From NCBI RefSeq assembly GCF_023072595.1, contig NZ_JALLGK010000005.1:310001-374000 (forward strand): a stretch of 64,000 bases of DNA, read 5' to 3'. This document shows, in pieces, positions 50,211 through 57,747 of this stretch; within the stretch, counting starts at the first letter, position 1; the number at the start of each line of letters is the position of its first letter. This DNA comes from Streptomyces sp. XM4193. GTDB taxonomy: Bacteria; Actinomycetota; Actinomycetes; Streptomycetales; Streptomycetaceae. The notes beneath the pieces were generated by a model that saw only the letters and a program-made list of their open reading frames with translations, had not been told where the DNA came from and searched no databases. Position numbers and translations under genes: made by a program.

Positions 50211-51389
50211 TCAGCGCACCTTCAATTTCAGAATACGGTCGTCGCCCTTCTTGGGATCCCCACGGCCGTCTGTGTTGCTGGTCACCAGCCACAGACCGTC
50301 GCTTCCGTCCGACACCACGGTGCGAAGCCGCCCGTGATCACCCTCGAGGAACGCCTCGGGCTCGGCCAGTGGCTTCTCGCCGTCCAGAGGGATGCGCCAC
50401 AGCCGCTCGCCGCCCAGACCCGCCATCCACAGCGAGCCCTTGGCCCAGGCGAGTCCGCTGGGTGAAGCCTCATCGGTGGTCCACTGCGCCACCGGGTCGG
50501 TGAAGCCCGACTGCTCGCCGTCGTTCTCGCCCTCGACCTCGGGCCAGCCGTAGTTCTTGCCGGGCTTGACGAGATTCAGCTCGTCCCACTCGTTCTGGCC
50601 GAACTCCGAGGCCCAGAGCCGCTTCTCGCGATCCCAGGCGAGCCCCTGCACATTGCGGTGGCCGAGTGAGAGGACGACCGACTCGTCCTCCGCGTTGCCG
50701 TCCTCGGGCGGAGATCCGTCCGGCTGCATCCGCAGGATCTTGCCGGCGGGGGATTCCTTGTCCTGGGAGCGGTCGGGCGCCCCCGCGTCCCCGGTGCCGA
50801 CGTAGAGCATCTCGTCGGGGCCGAAGGCGATACGGCCGCCGTTGTGCGTGCTGGACTTGGGGAGGTCGCTGAACACCTTGCTGGGCGCGCCCAGTTGCTG
50901 GCCCTGCGACTTCTTGGGGTTGTAGAGCATCCGCACGATCCGGTTGTCGGACGCGCTGGTGTAGTAGGCGTAGACGTAGTTGTCCTTCACCGCGAGGCCC
51001 AGCAGGCCGCCTTCGCCCTGTGCCTCCACGCCGGGGACCTCGCCCAGCTCGGTCTTCTTGCCGCTCTCCCCGTCGACCCGGACGATCTTGCCGCTGTCGC
51101 GGGAGGAGACCAGGAGATCTCCTTCCGGCAGCGCGGCGAGTCCCCAGGGGGAGTCGAGGCCGGTGGCGACCGTGGTGGTGACCTCCACCTTGCCCTTGGC
51201 GGGGGGCAGGCTCCGGTCGGCGGAGGGGGAGTCCTCCGGGGCCGCCTCGGGGCTGCTCTGCTGCTCGGAGGGTTTGGGCGGGCTCTCGGCCTCGCCGTCC
51301 TCGTCCTTCGCGGCCGGACCGCCGGCGCACGCGGTGGCGGCCAGCATGACGGCGGCGGCCAGCAGCGCGGTCGAACCAGAGCGTCGCAC
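50211..51389 (-). CDS. PQQ-dependent sugar dehydrogenase-like lipoprotein (GSDH)
   Basis: 392 aa from the GTG at 51389, with GAGGAGAGGA upstream; the longer frame lacks support. The signal peptide has a lipobox ending in Cys21 (LAATAC), followed by a Glu/Ser/Pro-rich linker to about residue 70. The rest is a six-bladed beta-propeller of the soluble glucose/aldose dehydrogenase type: GLDSPWGLAALPEGDLLVSS, GEGGLLGLAV, THNGGRIAFGPD, LGHRNVQGLAWD, PGKNYGWPEVEGENDG. The HNGG histidine and the RN pair are the usual PQQ-site residues. It probably oxidises sugars or aldehydes outside the membrane; PQQ supply is not encoded here. Confidence 0.87.
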   Translation of the reverse strand: MRRSGSTALLAAAVMLAATACAGGPAAKDEDGEAESPPKPSEQQSSPEAAPEDSPSADRSLPPAKGKVEVTTTVATGLDSPWGLAALPEGDLLVSSRDSGKIVRVDGESGKKTELGEVPGVEAQGEGGLLGLAVKDNYVYAYYTSASDNRIVRMLYNPKKSQGQQLGAPSKVFSDLPKSSTHNGGRIAFGPDEMLYVGTGDAGAPDRSQDKESPAGKILRMQPDGSPPEDGNAEDESVVLSLGHRNVQGLAWDREKRLWASEFGQNEWDELNLVKPGKNYGWPEVEGENDGEQSGFTDPVAQWTTDEASPSGLAWAKGSLWMAGLGGERLWRIPLDGEKPLAEPEAFLEGDHGRLRTVVSDGSDGLWLVTSNTDGRGDPKKGDDRILKLKVR

Positions 51390-51680
51390 AGCGTGATCCT
51401 CTCCTCGGGCGGTGGCCTCCAGCACACCACACGAGGGGTACGTCCGGTGGGCCTGCGGAAGTTCCCGAGCCGCGTCGCTCTCTGCCGCTCCCTTCCGGAG
51501 GTACGCCCCGTACGGCGCCGGCCCGGGCACCGCACGGGCTCCGGGGCGGTGCCGCACCACCGGACTGCCCCGGGGCCCGCAGCGCTCGTCCGGCAGCGGC
51601 GCTCATCCGACCCGCGGCGCCTGCTCGCCGCGGCGCTGACCGGCGTCGCGTCCGCTGGGGCACAACTGGGGCGGGGTGGT

Positions 51681-52718
51681 TCAGTCCCAGGAGCCGCGGG
51701 CGGCGGGGAGTTCGGCTATCTCCTGCAGATCGGCCTCGGTCAGCCGCACCGCGGCGGCCCCGGCGTTCTCGCTCGCCCAGGCCGCTCGTTTGGTGCCCGG
51801 TACGGGGATGACCGCCGCCCCCTGGGCCAGCAGCCAGGCCAGCGCGATCTGCGCGGTGGTGGTCTCGGTGCCGGCCGCGCTGTGCCGTTCGGCGATGCGC
51901 CGCAGACCGGCGACGATGGGCTGGTTCTCGGCCATCATCTCGGCGGTGAAGCGCGGGTGTCGGGCCCGCAGGTCGTCGGGTTCGAAGCCGCTGCCGGGTG
52001 TCAGCCGCCCGGTGAGGAAGCCGTTGCCGAGCGGCATCGCGGCGAGCAGCGTCACGCCGCGCGCCGAGCACCAGGGCAGCAGCGCCCCGAGGGCGTCCGG
52101 CGACCACACCGACAACTCGGCCTCCACGGCACTCACCGGGAACACCTGCTGGAGCCGTCCGAGCAGCGTCACGGTCGGGTCGTGCAGCGTGCCACCTCGT
52201 GCGCGGCGGTGCGCACGCGCACCGACCGCGCACAGGCCCAGCGCGCGCACCTTGCCGGCCTGTACGAGCTCGGCCATCGCGCCCCAGGTCTCCTCGACCG
52301 GTACCTCGGGGTCGACCCGGTGGAGCTGGTAGAGGTCGATGACATCCGTGCCGAGCCGTCGCAGGGAGGCGTCGCAGGCGCGCCTCACATGGCTCGGGCG
52401 GCCGTCGGCGACCAGATGCTGTTCGCCCACCAGGAGCCCGACCTTGGTGGAGACGAACACCTCCGACCGTCGCGCCCTCAGCAGCCTTCCCACCAGCAGC
52501 TCATTGGTGAACGGCCCGTACATGTCGGCCGTGTCGAGCAGTGTGGGCACCGCTGCGCCCTGCCGCACCCGCGCGTTGGCGTCCAGCATCGCGTTGAGTG
52601 CGCGCAGCGACTCCTCACCGCTCTGCTGGGAGGTCGTGTACGCCCAACTCATCGGCATACAGCCCAGACCGATCGCCGCCACCTCCAGCGCCCCCGCACC
52701 GATCGTTCTGCGCTCCAC
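51681..52718 (-). CDS. Aldo/keto reductase
   Basis: 345 aa from the GTG at 52718 with GGGAGGGAG about 11 nt upstream. NADPH-dependent TIM-barrel: GLGCMPMSWAYT start, catalytic Asp-Tyr in LLDTADMYGPFTNE, Lys in VFVSTKVGL, His in DVIDLYQLHRVDP, and the cofactor end IPVPGTKRAAWASENAGAA. Three of these are the classical AKR tetrad residues. There is an Arg-rich insertion ARAHRRARGG around residue 175, where most AKRs have GLSE(A/V), which is unusual. Substrate unknown. Confidence 0.88.
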   Translation of the reverse strand: MERRTIGAGALEVAAIGLGCMPMSWAYTTSQQSGEESLRALNAMLDANARVRQGAAVPTLLDTADMYGPFTNELLVGRLLRARRSEVFVSTKVGLLVGEQHLVADGRPSHVRRACDASLRRLGTDVIDLYQLHRVDPEVPVEETWGAMAELVQAGKVRALGLCAVGARAHRRARGGTLHDPTVTLLGRLQQVFPVSAVEAELSVWSPDALGALLPWCSARGVTLLAAMPLGNGFLTGRLTPGSGFEPDDLRARHPRFTAEMMAENQPIVAGLRRIAERHSAAGTETTTAQIALAWLLAQGAAVIPVPGTKRAAWASENAGAAAVRLTEADLQEIAELPAARGSWD

Positions 52719-52870
52719 CTGGACGTGCTCCCTCCCTGGCCGTTCGAGGCCCCAAACTAACCGGTCGTTCCGCGCCGTCCCGTGGTGCCCTCGGGAGAGC
52801 CCGGGTGCCCGCCCCCGCACGCTCCCGTGCAGCCCTGCCCGCTGTCGGCAGGGACGGTTAGCCTGCTGGC

Positions 52871-53809
52871 ATGTCCCCACTTGACGTATGGCTTCCGTTC
52901 CCGGCCTCTGAGACAGAGGGCCTGCCGTCCTCCTTCCAGTACCGCTTCTGGGACGGCTCGAAGGAGTTTCCCGCGGACCCCGCGGAGTGCGCGTTCTACG
53001 TGGTCCCCTACATGAAGGGGCCGGAGGTCGCGGTGCGTCCGCTGCCGGAGATGAAGCAGCTCCGGGTGATCCAGACGGTGACCGCGGGCATCGACCATGT
53101 CACGCCGGGGCTGGCGGGGTTGGCGCCGGGGGTGCGGTTGTGCAACGCCCGCGGTGTGCACGACGCGAGCACCTCCGAGCTCGCCCTCACGCTCACTCTC
53201 GCCTCGCTGCGCGGGGTGCCCGGGTTCGTGCGGGACCAGGCGGAGAGGCGCTGGCAGGCGGTGAGACTGCCGGCGTTGGCGGACAAGCGGGTGCTGATCG
53301 TCGGTTACGGCTCGATCGGCCGTGCGGTCGAGGAGCGGCTGATCCCCTTCGAGGTGGCCCGCGTCGACCGGATCGCGCGCACGGCCCGGGAGTCGGTGCA
53401 CGGTCCGGTGCACGGTCTGGGCGATCTGGCCGATCTGCTGCCCACCGCGGACGTGGTGATCCTGGTGACTCCGCTCACCGAGCAGACACGGGGGATGGTG
53501 GACGCCGCGTTCCTCGGCCGGATGAAGGACGAGGCGCTGCTGGTGAACGTCGGTCGCGGCCCGGTGGTGGACACCGACGCGCTGCTCGCGGAGCTGCGTT
53601 CCGGTCGGCTGAGGGCAGCGCTGGATGTGACGGACCCCGAACCGCTGTCGGTCGACCATCCGTTGTGGGATGCGCCCGGTCTGCTGCTCACTCCCCATGT
53701 CGGCGGGCTGTCGTCCGCGTTCATGCCTCGTGCGCGGCGGCTGCTGGCCTCCCAGCTCGGCCGGTTCGCAGCGGGCGAGGAGCTGGAGCACGTGGTCGCC
53801 ACGACCTGA
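52871..53809 (+). CDS. D-isomer-specific 2-hydroxyacid dehydrogenase
   Basis: 312 aa from the ATG at 52871. TAGCCT at 52859-52864 lies 6 nt before it, so the mRNA is probably leaderless. NAD-binding VGYGSIGRAVEER with the GxGxxG motif; the catalytic Arg in VNVGRGPVVD, Glu in DVTDPEPL and His in LTPHVGG are all present. The short N-terminal catalytic half (about 95 residues) matches the GhrA/GhrB-like class. It likely reduces glyoxylate, hydroxypyruvate or related 2-keto acids. It is unlikely to duplicate serA, encoded 8 kb away with its longer architecture. Confidence 0.9.
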   Translation: MSPLDVWLPFPASETEGLPSSFQYRFWDGSKEFPADPAECAFYVVPYMKGPEVAVRPLPEMKQLRVIQTVTAGIDHVTPGLAGLAPGVRLCNARGVHDASTSELALTLTLASLRGVPGFVRDQAERRWQAVRLPALADKRVLIVGYGSIGRAVEERLIPFEVARVDRIARTARESVHGPVHGLGDLADLLPTADVVILVTPLTEQTRGMVDAAFLGRMKDEALLVNVGRGPVVDTDALLAELRSGRLRAALDVTDPEPLSVDHPLWDAPGLLLTPHVGGLSSAFMPRARRLLASQLGRFAAGEELEHVVATT

Positions 53810-54292
53810 TGGGCCCGACGGACCCGACGTGCCCGACAGGCCGCCCGGAGCAGGGCCGGCCGCTCGGCTACCCGGGGCCGGGGGCGTGCGGACGGCCCCG
53901 AGACAGAGGCGCCGGACGCGTGACGGACCGTGCCGGGTGCCGTTGACCCGGTACGCGCGGTGACGAACGGCCCGCTGTCGAGGTGCCGTTCGCCGAAGCC
54001 CCGGCGGACGGGCACAGCGCGCTGACATGGGGCGGACGGGGGCTTACACCCGCCCCTATAGCACGCTTCGAACGCGAATGTGTGCGCTGCGTAGCAGAAT
54101 ACCCCGAGTAAGTCACGCTGCGTAGAGGTGCTATGTCCCTGAGTGACGGTTCTGGTGTATCGTCCGGACGGGTCGATACCGGGACACCCAGGGGGGCGAC
54201 GGGCGAATGTGTGGCCAATGGACGAACTGCCGGATAAGGGCGGGCGGTTGGGTGACGCCAGGCGCACGTCCACCATGCGGGGAGGCGACGCG
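53810..54292. other. Intergenic region upstream of the second GGDEF gene
   Basis: 483 bp, no gene. The last 240 bp drop in GC and contain a direct repeat CGCTGCGTAG (54085-54094 and 54116-54125, period 31 bp), a BldD-like box at 54112-54126 and TATAGC near 54057. The GTG-initiated frame from 54143 is an in-frame extension of the GGDEF gene that lacks a ribosome binding site. Confidence 0.5.
54112..54126. promoter_or_regulatory. Candidate BldD box
   Basis: GTCACGCTGCGTAGA fits the published BldD consensus nTnACnC(A/T)GnGTnAn at 8 of 9 fixed positions; only the last A is G. BldD is the c-di-GMP-binding master repressor of Streptomyces development and is known to control several c-di-GMP enzymes. 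A weaker copy of the core lies 31 bp upstream. Confidence 0.6.
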
Positions 54293-57217
54293 ATGAGTGC
54301 TCAGCAGCCGGCCGTGGTGCGCCACGCAGTGGGCTTTCCGCCGCCGCTCGCGCTTCAGTGGATGCTGATCGTCGCCTGCGCGGGCTACGCCGCGGGCGCC
54401 TCGATGGGCTGGGGATCGGACCGACTCGCCCTGGTGATGGGCGACTTCGGCCTCGCTGCCGCGGCCCTGGTCGCCGCGTGCTCCTGCCTGCTCTACGCGC
54501 GCAGGTCGCGCGACCGTCACCGTACGGCGTGGCTGCTCTTCGGTTTCTCGTCCTCGATGGTCTGCCTGGGCAACGCCGTCTGGGGCTGGTACGAGGTCGT
54601 CCTCGGCCTGCCCGTGCCCACCGTCTCGCTGGCCGACTTCTTCTTCCTGGCCTTCGCGCCCTCGGCGGTCATCGGCCTGCTGGTGCTCGCCAAGCGTCCG
54701 GCGAACAGGGCCGGTTGGCTCTGCCTGGGCCTCGACGCCTGGCTGATCGCCGGCTCCCTGGTCACTCTCTCCTGGAGCCTGGCGCTCGCCCACGGCGACA
54801 CCTGGCGGCACGGCTCGATGGTGCACGCCTCTCTTCAACTGGCCTACCCGCTCATGGACATCGCGCTGGTCAGCATGGTCCTGGCGCTGCACTTCCGACG
54901 CACCGGCGCACACCGCTCGGCGATCAACACCGCAATCGGCGCGCTCGCGCTCACGGTGCTGTGCGACGCCCTCTTCACCACGCCCCTGTTCCAGCAGAGC
55001 TACCAGTCCGGGCAGTTGCTGGACGCGGGTTGGTTCGCCGGTTCGCTGCTGCTGGCCTACGCGCCCTGGGCGGGCGGGCCCTCCGGCGGCTCGGGTGCGC
55101 CGGCCGGCGCCGAGCAGGCCGAGGCCGGCCCGGGCGATCCGCGGCCGGCGACCAGTCCGCTGGCCGCGCTCACCCCGTATCTCGCCGCCGCGGTCTGCAC
55201 CCTGGGAGTGCTCTACAACTTCGGCGACGGCCGCGAGGTCGACCACGTCGTCATCGTGACGGCCTGCAGCGTCGTGCTGGCGCTGGTGGTCCGGCAGGGG
55301 GTGATGCTGCTCGACAACGTGCGCCTCACCCGTGAACTGGCCCAGAAGGAGAGCCACTTCCGGTCGCTGGTGCAGGGCTCCAGCGATGTGATCATGATCG
55401 CCTCCTCCGACGGCGTCCTGACCTATGTGAGCCCTGCCGCCGCCGGTGTGTACGGTCGCCCGGCCGACGAGCTGGTGGGCTCGCCGCTGTCCGTGCTCAT
55501 CCACCACGAGGATCTGGGCCGCTTTCTGCACGAGGTGCGCCGCTACCTGACCACTCCGCCCGAGCGGGAGACCTCCGCCCGGATCGAGTGCCGTTTCCAG
55601 CACGGCAACGGCAGCTGGCTCAACGTCGAGTCCACCGTCAGCCGCTACCGGGACGGCCTGATCTTCAACAGCCGCGACGTCACCGAACGGGTCCGCCTCC
55701 AGGCACAGTTGCAGCACAGCGCCTCGCACGACGCGCTCACCGACCTCCCCAACAGGGCGCTGTTCACCGAGCGGGTCAAGCAGGCGCTGAGCGGACGCCG
55801 GGGCAGCGACGGCCCCGACCGGGACGCCGCCGTCCTCTACATCGACCTCGACGGCTTCAAGGCGGTCAACGACACCGTCGGCCACCAGGCGGGCGACGAG
55901 CTGCTGGTGCAGGCCGGCCGCCGGCTGCTGGACTCGATCCGCGCCCAGGACACCGCGGCCCGTCTCGGCGGGGACGAGTTCGCCACCCTGATCCTGGGCG
56001 AGGGCGAGTACGACCGGGCCGAGCGCGAGATGCGGGTGCTGGAGATCGCCGACCGGCTGCGGGTCAAGCTCAGTGAGCCCTACCGCCTGGAGGGCGACCA
56101 CGAGGTGCGGGTCGCCGCCTCGATCGGTGTCGCCTTCGCCGAACCCGGCATCGAGCCCGCGGAGCTGACGCGCAACGCCGATCTGGCCATGTACCGCGCC
56201 AAGCAGGCCGGCAAGGGGCGCGTGGAGCTCTACGCGCCGCAGCTGCAGGCCGAGATGGCCCGTCGCACCCAGCTGACCAGCCGGCTGCGCACCGCGCTGA
56301 GCGAGGGCGAGTTCGTACTGCTGCACCAGCCGGTGGTCTCGCTGAACACCGGCGAGGTGTCGGCGGTGGCGGCCCAGGCGCGGTGGCGCTCCTCGCAGGG
56401 GGTGCTCTTCACCCCGGCCGAGTTCCTGCGGGAGGGGGAGCGGCGCGGCAGTTCGGGGCGTGCGGCGGACCGTGTCGCCGAGGTCGACCGGTGGCTGCTG
56501 CGGGAGGCGGTGGCGATGGCGGCCGCGCGCCGCGGCAGGGGTGCCGAGGTCCCGGTCGCCGTGCGGGTGCCCACCGCGCGGCTTGCCGACCGTGCGCTGG
56601 ACCGCGCCGCCTTCGAGCAGCTGCTCACCCGCCACGGGCTGGCTCCGGAGTCGGTGATGCTGGAGCTGTGCGAGCACGATCCGCGGGTGCCGCTGGAGGA
56701 CCTGGAGTCCAGGCTGACGGCGCTGCGCCGGCTCGGGGTCCGTATCTCCGTGGACGCGTTGGGCAGCGGCTACGGCACCGTGGCCGCGCTGCGGGCGCTG
56801 CCCGTGGACGTGCTGCGACTCGACCGCGACCTGGTGCAGGGCGTCATCGAGTCGCCGCGGCTGCGGAAGCTGACCTCGGGGCTGCTGAGGATCGCCGGCG
56901 AGCTGGGGGTCGACTCCTATGCCGACGGTGTCGATCTGCCCGAACAGGCCGCCGCGCTGCGGGCGATGGGCTGTACGCACGCACAGGGGGAGGTCTTCAC
57001 CGGCCCGTTGGACGAGCATCGGCTGCGGCGGGCGCTGACGTCCGGCGTCTACCCGCTGCCGCCCGTCGGAGTGCCCACGCAGCCGGCCCGCGGCGGTGGT
57101 CGCTCGGTGGTGGTCGCGGGCGCGCTCCCGGTCCGCCGGGGCGGTGCGGCCAGCCCCGATCCCGTCATCCACTCCCCGCTGCGCCCACATTCTGAGACGC
57201 CGGTCCCACCCACTTGA
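54293..57217 (+). CDS. Membrane PAS-GGDEF protein with degenerate EAL domain
   Basis: 974 aa from the ATG at 54293, chosen for the GGAGG 7 nt upstream. About eight membrane helices (residues about 20-335), then PAS (ESHFRSLVQGSSDVIMIASS; about 345-470), then GGDEF with an intact active site at 559-563 (ARLGGDEFATLIL). The C-terminal EAL-like domain (about 650-930) has lost catalytic residues: EAL is AQA, the Asn of the VNxS motif is Arg (VAVRVPT), DDFG is DALG, and EGVE is DGVD. It should therefore be a diguanylate cyclase whose EAL part is a sensor or scaffold. From gene order beside ilvB it corresponds to S. coelicolor SCO5511 (memory). Confidence 0.88.
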   Translation: MSAQQPAVVRHAVGFPPPLALQWMLIVACAGYAAGASMGWGSDRLALVMGDFGLAAAALVAACSCLLYARRSRDRHRTAWLLFGFSSSMVCLGNAVWGWYEVVLGLPVPTVSLADFFFLAFAPSAVIGLLVLAKRPANRAGWLCLGLDAWLIAGSLVTLSWSLALAHGDTWRHGSMVHASLQLAYPLMDIALVSMVLALHFRRTGAHRSAINTAIGALALTVLCDALFTTPLFQQSYQSGQLLDAGWFAGSLLLAYAPWAGGPSGGSGAPAGAEQAEAGPGDPRPATSPLAALTPYLAAAVCTLGVLYNFGDGREVDHVVIVTACSVVLALVVRQGVMLLDNVRLTRELAQKESHFRSLVQGSSDVIMIASSDGVLTYVSPAAAGVYGRPADELVGSPLSVLIHHEDLGRFLHEVRRYLTTPPERETSARIECRFQHGNGSWLNVESTVSRYRDGLIFNSRDVTERVRLQAQLQHSASHDALTDLPNRALFTERVKQALSGRRGSDGPDRDAAVLYIDLDGFKAVNDTVGHQAGDELLVQAGRRLLDSIRAQDTAARLGGDEFATLILGEGEYDRAEREMRVLEIADRLRVKLSEPYRLEGDHEVRVAASIGVAFAEPGIEPAELTRNADLAMYRAKQAGKGRVELYAPQLQAEMARRTQLTSRLRTALSEGEFVLLHQPVVSLNTGEVSAVAAQARWRSSQGVLFTPAEFLREGERRGSSGRAADRVAEVDRWLLREAVAMAAARRGRGAEVPVAVRVPTARLADRALDRAAFEQLLTRHGLAPESVMLELCEHDPRVPLEDLESRLTALRRLGVRISVDALGSGYGTVAALRALPVDVLRLDRDLVQGVIESPRLRKLTSGLLRIAGELGVDSYADGVDLPEQAAALRAMGCTHAQGEVFTGPLDEHRLRRALTSGVYPLPPVGVPTQPARGGGRSVVVAGALPVRRGGAASPDPVIHSPLRPHSETPVPPT

Positions 57218-57219
57218 CA

Positions 57220-57235
57220 CTGAGTGCCTGCTCAG
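57220..57235. repeat. Dyad CTGAG-N6-CTCAG upstream of the ilv leader
   Basis: A 5-bp-arm dyad directly after the GGDEF stop and a TTGACA (57214-57219) that overlaps that stop codon. It could be an operator or part of the leader fold; no good -10 box follows at the right distance. Confidence 0.35.
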
Positions 57236-57250
57236 AGGAAGGTCTGTGGC

Positions 57251-57292
57251 ATGCGCACCCGACTTCTCGTAATTGGAAAGCGCGTCGGCTGA
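57251..57292 (+). CDS. ilv leader peptide (attenuator)
   Basis: 13-aa ORF (MRTRLLVIGKRVG) with GAGGAAGG 8 nt upstream. The run Leu-Leu-Val-Ile plus a later Val is the set of amino acids made by the downstream pathway, the classical design of a branched-chain attenuator. Ribosome stalling at these codons when charged tRNA is scarce would favour an antiterminator over the hairpin at 57331-57364. Confidence 0.9.
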   Translation: MRTRLLVIGKRVG

Positions 57293-57330
57293 GCCGGACA
57301 CACCCGTCTGGATCTCACAGCGGACGCGCT

Positions 57331-57364
57331 CCCCTCGCTTGCCTCACGGCACGAGGGGTTTTTT
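57331..57364 (+). terminator. Rho-independent attenuator of the ilvBNC operon
   Basis: CCCCTCG pairs with CGAGGGG, with an inner TGCC-TCAC-GGCA stem and two bulged bases, followed directly by six T. A true U-tract is rare in this GC-rich genome. It lies 38 nt after the leader-peptide stop and about 380 nt before ilvB. Confidence 0.9.
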
Positions 57365-57630
57365 GTTGCACCAACGACCTGGAGCAACTACCCCAAACCA
57401 CCATCCTTCACCCAGGGTTGGTCTCGAGGAGCCGTACGGTGCGTGACACTCGGTACCGGAGTTGTGCCTCACCGCAGTTTCGCGGCAGGCGGTTTCGGGA
57501 GAGCCGAACCACAGCGGCGGCTCCTGAAGCGCGGGTTCCGGTACCGGGAGCCCGAACGGGCGGTTCCGTACCGGCAGTTCGGGGTCCGCGGGCCGCACCC
57601 TCCGCAGCGCCGCGGCACACCTTCCGACCG

Positions 57631-57706
57631 CAACACCGCAACACACCGCGACACCGCAAGACACGGCAACACCGCAGGACACGGCAACACCGCAACACCG
57701 CAGGAC
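57631..57706 (+). repeat. A/C-rich repeat tract in the ilvB leader
   Basis: About 75 nt built from repeats of ACACCGCA and ACACGGCA on the + strand, nearly free of T. In the mRNA it would be unstructured. It ends about 40 nt before the ilvB start. It is translated in no convincing frame. Confidence 0.7.
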
Positions 57707-57747
57707 CGAAGCGTCACCACCCTCACTCAGCCGGGAAGAGAAAAGCG

